Shown here piece after piece: positions 58,895 through 64,000 of a stretch of 64,000 bases of DNA. The stretch's first letter is position 1; each line of letters opens with the position of its first letter. This DNA is from Patiria miniata (lineage: Eukaryota > Echinodermata > Asteroidea > Valvatida > Asterinidae): the NCBI RefSeq assembly GCF_015706575.1, contig NW_024037063.1:16864927-16928926 (forward strand), written 5' to 3'. Position numbers and translations under genes: made by a program. The notes under the pieces were generated by a model. It had not been told where the DNA came from and ran no database searches. It saw nothing but the letters and a program-made list of their open reading frames with translations.

Positions 58895-60300
58895 CAGCAC
58901 CATCACCACCTCCCCCCAAACCTTACCCCATCCCCAACCCGCCCCCTCCCCCTCCCCCACCCAACCCCCTACCCACACCCATTCCCAGTGTTGTAGTCGA
59001 GACCGGATAGTCCGAGACCGAGACCAAGACCGAGACCTGAAGATTCGAGACCGAGACCGAGACCGAGACCAGCCCCTTCAAGGCGGACCGAGACCGAGAC
59101 CAATATGGTCCGAGACCGAGACCGAGACCGAGACCGCTGATAATAAATAACAATAGTCGAAATAAAAAAACAAGACACGTTATTATAGTTGAAAAATGTA
59201 ACCCTTCTATTCACAAAGAATACAGACCAAAATTTTGACCAGTGGCAGTGTTGACAAATTGATACATGACACCTTACTTGAGTAAAAAGTAGTTACACTT
59301 AAGAAATATGGGCTTTGACATGTTGTCTGCACCCAATCGTGACAAAAGTAAAAAGTTAAAGGTAGATGTTTCATCTGTTATAGGAACTCGGATCCTAAAC
59401 TCCACAGTCACCCCTTGGTTTCAGCTATGACTTCTAACGGATATTTAAAGATGCAATTTTAATTTTACATTGTGCCTCTTTTTCCTAAAATAAATATAGG
59501 ACTTAACTTCTAACAAGAATTGTGTACTTGATTTTAAAAAAATGGAATTAATTTTTAAATTTCTGTCATAGAATATGGACTTGTACATGTAGACTTGTAC
59601 ATGTAGACCCACAAGTTGCGAGGTGGTAGCCAGAATGTGCCAGATATGGATTTTTAATTTAAGTCTCGAGACCTACAACACTGCCCATTCCATCCTCCCC
59701 TAATCATCCCCACCCTATCACCTACACATCCAAACCCCACCCAAACTCCAATCCCTATCTCCTTCCCCCTCCCCTGACCCGTACCCTCCCCTACCCCAAC
59801 CCCCTACCCTATCTTCCCCTATCTGTCCTTACCCACCCCTACACATCCCCATCCTAACCCTTACTCAAATTCCAATATCCCGCCCACCCCATTCCCCCAC
59901 CCATACATCCCCACCTGACTCCATGCAACCCCTACTCTGATCCCTATATACTGCCCCCTCCCCTTATCCAACCCCTACAACAACCCATCCCTGCACATCC
60001 CCAACCCAACCCCTACTCCGATCCTATATCCCGCCCCCTGCCCAACCCCTCCTAACCCAACCCCTACATCCATGCCCATCCTCTCCCTACCTGTCTCCCC
60101 CTACCTGTCTCTCCCTACCTGTTCCCACCCCACCCCTACAAATCCCCACCCCACCCAAACCCAGTATTCCAACCCCTCTCCCCACCCCACCCCACCCCAC
60201 CCCACCCATCCTAGCTCCCCTACTCATCCTACTCACACAAACCCTAACTCCAACCCTATCCCCCACCCCACCCCACCCTCCCCTACCCCATCCCTACTGC
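58895..60300 (+). repeat. G-poor, C-rich low-complexity tract split by a hAT-like element
   Basis: From about 58895 to 58985 and again from 59684 to 60300 the plus strand is dominated by CCCC, CCTA and CCCA words with very little G. The two parts are one tract interrupted by the element at 58986-59683. No exon is visible. Confidence 0.85.
58986..59683. mobile_element. hAT-like non-autonomous element with GAGACC repeats
   Basis: Ends CAGTGTTGTAGTCGAGACC and, inverted, CAGTGTTGTAGGTCTCGAGAC are terminal inverted repeats beginning with the CAGTG typical of hAT. An exact 8-bp direct repeat CCCATTCC flanks it at 58978-58985 and 59684-59691. The left 150 bases are tandem GAGACC units, an extension of the TIR sequence. 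The 698-bp element carries no transposase. Confidence 0.9.
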
Positions 60301-60354
60301 AACCCCATAAACTAAAAGATCAAACCAGAAGCTCATGCACATCCCCAAAATGCA

Positions 60355-60425
60355 TAGTGTACATGTACATGTTATACCGGTATACACACATGTACATGTT
60401 ATACCAGTATACATGTACATGTAAC
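60355..60425. repeat. Palindromic ACATGTACATGT/TATACCGGTATA cluster
   Basis: Alternating self-complementary words (TGTACATGTACATG, TATACCGGTATAC, TATACCAGTATAC) make a 70-base AT-alternating block, a style seen in shorter form throughout the window. Confidence 0.7.
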
Positions 60426-60589
60426 AATTAAAAACTTTAACATTTCCTTGAATTAAATTTCCTCAATAAAATCATAAAATTTACTGCAATGATATGAACC
60501 TAACTGAAGTTATAGGCCTAGAGATGATACCTGACAACTGCATTTGATTTTTTCCCCCAAGTTAACTAGAACCAAAAACTTCAACATTT

Positions 60590-60855
60590 TTATCTGAACG
60601 CGGACGGCCGGATGGACGGCCGGACGGACGGACGGACGGACGGACATTCCAGCCAGACGGAATTGTGGGGTGATAGCATTGTGTTCCCATTATCCCTTTT
60701 TCTAAAGATTCTCTTCTGGGGTGATGTTTTTTCTATTGTGAAAATAGTGGGGTGATGTGTCCTGAAAGGAACATCACCCCACAAGGGTGGTATGGTCAGA
60801 ACGGGCGCCCGGACAGACGGACGGAAATTGGTATTACATAGACTCGCATCTGCTT
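60590..60855. repeat. GGAC microsatellite element
   Basis: Starts with about 45 bases of (GGAC)n and GGCCGGAC units and ends with another GACGGACGG run. Between them are repeated GGGGTGATG words and an inverted pair (TGGGGTGATGTG / CATCACCCCA). The minus-strand frame reading RPSVRPSVRPS is a translation of the microsatellite, not a gene. Confidence 0.7.
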
Positions 60856-62887
60856 CGCAGCTCGCCAAAAATCAAACAGGGTAGATAAATACTTGCCTCA
60901 CGGCCTCGTAAGGAACTCAGCAAAAATATAACCTCATATGACGTGCTGAGCAAATAGCCTCCAATGACTTGTTACTCAGGACAAGTGTTACTTGAGGACA
61001 AGTGCGGCGGGCTGTATTGGGAAAAGTGGTTATGAAATTGGCGATATATTCTCAAAAGGCGCTGAGGAAAACTGAATGGGGTATTGTCCTCATCTTTTAT
61101 ACTTGATATTACAGCACACCGTGGGCTTCTAAAAAATGAGACATATTTTTATTTAATTCAGTCTATTTACTCTGATATTGTATCCAGGGTAGTCTTTATT
61201 CACCATTCGGTGGTCTTTTTTGTAGGGCCCTAATGGCATCGATAACAAAATTAAAACATAAATGTAATTAATATTAATTGAAAAAAAAAGTTGTTGTAAA
61301 AATATAAAACATTTAAAATGAACAAACGTCAAAATATATACACGTAAAGTGCACCTTGACAGGCGACAAGGGGGCCGCAAGAAACACACCATATCTGCCC
61401 TGTTATTTCATTTTTTTGGCCAACTGAAACTTTTTTCTCTCCATTGGTTTCAGATCAACAAGTCCCAGTAATAGTGACAAAGACCGTTCCTACCGAATGG
61501 GGCGAAACCGAACACATGGCACAGATGGGAGCGACACGTTAACGTGCGTATTCAATTATCGGAGCATGCCCCTTTAACGATCTGCACTAATTCCCTTTTC
61601 GCATCACGGTCTTTGGTTTATCAATAATGCCATCTTGTCAACTGTGATACACGAGGAGGTCATACTGAAAGGGACAGCTTCAAATTAAAAGCCGGCTACT
61701 TTTAATGATGGCGGTCACTGGGGCGTCACGGCCACGAGTCTTGCATTACTCCAGTCGTTGAACTTCACTGGTTCAAGTCTCATGGACATGATAATCATAT
61801 GACTCATTATGCCTCGTGGCTATACTAATGAATGCAACACGATTGATAATCACGTTTTGTGAGTAAGCACGGGTGCGTTCTTTCTATACACATTCAGGCT
61901 TTCTCTGTCTGTCGGGAATTATTTTTAATTCATCCCCTTTGCAAGTTCAAACTCTTTGTTGCTATTTGTTATATATCGTTATCGTAAGAGCGGATCCAGA
62001 ACACAATTTTTTTGGGGGGGGGGGGGGGGGGGGCCGAAAAAACAAAAACAATTGGTCCCCCAAAAAGTGGGTCCAAAAAATTAGGGCGTGGGGTTCGGGG
62101 CCCGCTTAAGGGCCCAACATTTTTTTTTGGACTCTAGATGCTCTGTGATGCGATCCGCTGAGGCAATTTCTGACCACGTTTAACATTTTTAAAAGGAAAA
62201 TATGGTGCTGTGCGTAGTGCCTGCCTTTATTGCGACGTTAGTTTAAAAAGATTTTTTTTTGGGGGGGGGGGGCATGGCCTCTGTTGCCCTCGCCCCCTGG
62301 ATCCGCCCTTGCGTTATCCATAAGAGGCAAAACGGATGGTCTAGAGCAAAGAGTTTGGATGTACAGTCTCATCAATACGTGGAGAATCGTTTCGTGAGAC
62401 TGATTTGACAATTATAGTTAAAATAAAGTGCACTGTCAAAATGTATTATGCATTCAATGTGGAAGTTTTCAGCTAAAGGGAAAACACGTCTTATGGCGCG
62501 CTGACGAAGAATCTGGAACGATGTTGGATTAATAATAATCACGCTTGTCGTTGTAGTTTTCATTCACTATTGAGGGAACCGCAATCACGCACATAGACAT
62601 GCTTGCACATCTGAAAATACGCCACATATAAAAACCGGGTGGGGGGGGGGGAGTTGGAATTTGACTGATGAATGTAAAACAATCTGATGAATTCCGATTG
62701 CTTGTTTGACAGGTATTGTATCCATCCTTGATCCAATAAATATGCACGGCTTAATCTGTCGCAAGGATAGCGTGGAGAAATTTCCAATTATAATGAAATG
62801 CAAATTACACATTTCAATTTTTTGCGGGTTGATGATTGTCCATACAAGGTTAATGAGCCCCCAATATGCATTGAGGGCAACAGGTCA
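60856..62887. other. Gene-poor stretch
   Basis: No exon could be supported. T-run/G-run tracts stand at about 62006-62033 and 62251-62271, each near a GGATCC(A/G) word. A G-run lies at about 62640-62651. Confidence 0.5.
62006..62271 (+). repeat. Two T-run/G-run tracts with GGATCC words
   Basis: AGCGGATCCAGAACACAA precedes T7G18 at 62006, and T9G11 at 62251 is followed by CCCTGGATCCGCCC. This same arrangement (GATCCA near a T-run then a G-run) occurs at 57654-57700. Confidence 0.6.
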
Positions 62888-63539
62888 AACCGTCACCGTT
62901 TTCACGAAGAGCCACATATGTCAAAAATTACCATTTTTTCGATTTTGATTTTTTTCAATAATTTGCTTTAAAACAATGTACTTAACCATTTTGACATGTT
63001 TTTGTAAGCAAAACATCATTAATGTCCAAGTTACATTAATGTTGCAAGGGGCCAAAATCTCGATAAATGAATTTTGCGTTTTCACAAAGAGCCACATACA
63101 TTTTGGCCCTTTGAATGCGTACAAAACCCATTGCACGAAAATACGTCAAAGTAGGTCAAATGAGATTTGCGTTTTCACGAAGAGCCACATATCTTTGTTA
63201 CATTTTCAGCTGCGCGCGCGTACTCACGCGCGCCTATTGAAATACACATTGAACAGAAAGGGCCAATATGTCGGAAACCTGAATTTGCGTTTTCACGAAG
63301 AGCCACATATCTTTACTAATTAATTTCCACTAATTAACTGCTGAATTAAGTCTTATTACTGGGTTCATGTAAAAATTCAGCTCACACAGAATAGTGTGAT
63401 GGTTTCCTTGCTTCACAAAGTTGTTGCAAAGTGGTATTTTTTGCAGTTTTAAAATATGACAAACTTCTTTTGCGATTATCTCGAAAACACTTTTTCTTCA
63501 AAATCGACATATGTGGCTCTTCGTGAAAACTGTGACGTT
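62888..63539. mobile_element. TIR element with repeated copies of its own terminal motif
   Basis: Ends AACCGTCACCGTTTTCACG and, inverted, AACGTCACAGTTTTCACG continue identically through AAGAGCCACATATGTC, about 34 bases of inverted repeat. The core TTTTCACGAAGAGCCACATA recurs internally at about 63079, 63172 and 63290 in direct orientation. It spans 652 bp with no coding capacity. No target duplication was identified. Confidence 0.8.
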
Positions 63540-64000
63540 AAACTAGCTCCCGTTGCATTAGAAACAAAATCTCGCGCTAAATATGCCAAAATCAGTTGAT
63601 CTTACATTGCATATTCTTTGTCGACCTGTCGACAAAAGAGTTCCACAGGGTGCAGAAGGTGTGAACGTTTTGTGGACTTGCACATGTCCACACAAGGTTC
63701 CCCCCTCTCTGGAAAACAGGTTAAGAGGCAATCTCTGGAAAACAGATTTAGAGGCAATCAAAGTTCGTGATCCTTTAAGGATCCCGAACTTTAACCGTTC
63801 CAGTACAACCAATTAGTTTGTAAAAAAAACAAACAGACGCACTTTTTTTAGGATATGATAAATTTAAGTATACATTATAGGTACACTACATGTTATTTCA
63901 AGTTTGATGACGCATACGCGCAATGCCTACGATAGCGTGAAGAAAATTTCCAATTAAAATGAAATTAGGGCTGCTAATGACAAGCTTAAAATTGTACGCG
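63540..64000. other. Window end, small repeat, no gene
   Basis: A short tandem repeat TCTCTGGAAAACAG(G/A)TTTAGAGGCA-like, in two units at about 63704-63758, also occurs once at about 32994-33016 in fumarase intron 10. No exon is visible. Confidence 0.5.

Noticed and set aside
58842-59214. Several ORFs with RDRDRD or SRSRSR repeats
   Set aside because: They are translations of the GAGACC array in the hAT-like element, open in many frames at once.
60072-60431. Pro/Thr/His-rich plus-strand ORF
   Set aside because: This is a by-product of the C-rich low-complexity tract.
60590-60868. 92-codon minus-strand ORF with RPSVRPSVRPS
   Set aside because: This is the translation of the GGAC microsatellite.

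Overview
The window reads as nuclear DNA of an animal, most likely a marine invertebrate deuterostome and probably an echinoderm. Genes are split by introns with GT...AG borders, there are AATAAA signals, intergenic DNA is AT-rich, and short palindromic words such as TACATGTACATGTA and TAGGCCTA are scattered throughout. The species call is inference; no rRNA or mitochondrial marker is present.

Layout. (1) 1-1800: terminal exon and 3' UTR of an unrecognised plus-strand gene. (2) 3183-6922: a two-exon plus-strand gene for a 614-residue Ser/Arg-rich protein ending in the prenylation box CVIL. (3) 8848-21550: a complete 12-exon minus-strand gene that I assign to the brambleberry/KAR5-like nuclear-envelope fusion family; all intron phases agree and the protein is 664 residues. 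(4) 23797-33696: a complete 11-exon plus-strand gene for a class I (4Fe-4S) fumarate hydratase with a mitochondrial-type presequence, 575 residues, head-to-head with (3). (5) 35742-41041: a four-exon minus-strand gene for an unrecognised, mostly disordered protein of about 1288 residues, with a 3.2-kb last exon, convergent with the fumarase. (6) 44081-44947: minus-strand exon of a rhodopsin-family GPCR, prostanoid-receptor-like, cut after TM6 by a splice donor. (7) 50864-51187: last exon of an adhesion-type GPCR on the minus strand. (8) 51.9-55.0 kb: a decayed APE/RT LINE, followed by a small ORF. (9) 55.3-64 kb: gene-poor, full of low-complexity tracts and terminal-inverted-repeat elements.

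The genes do not form one pathway: mitochondrial fumarate metabolism, nuclear fusion in early embryos, two receptors and two unknown proteins. I see no viral or LTR-type fossil. The most unusual content is repeat biology: a TIR element whose 8-bp target duplication is exactly the first 8 bases of brambleberry intron 1; a 246-bp hairpin with a tRNA-like pol III unit in its loop; five hairpins with unrelated stems but a shared loop resembling TCGRCTTCGTCTC; and several TIR elements with internal repeat arrays.
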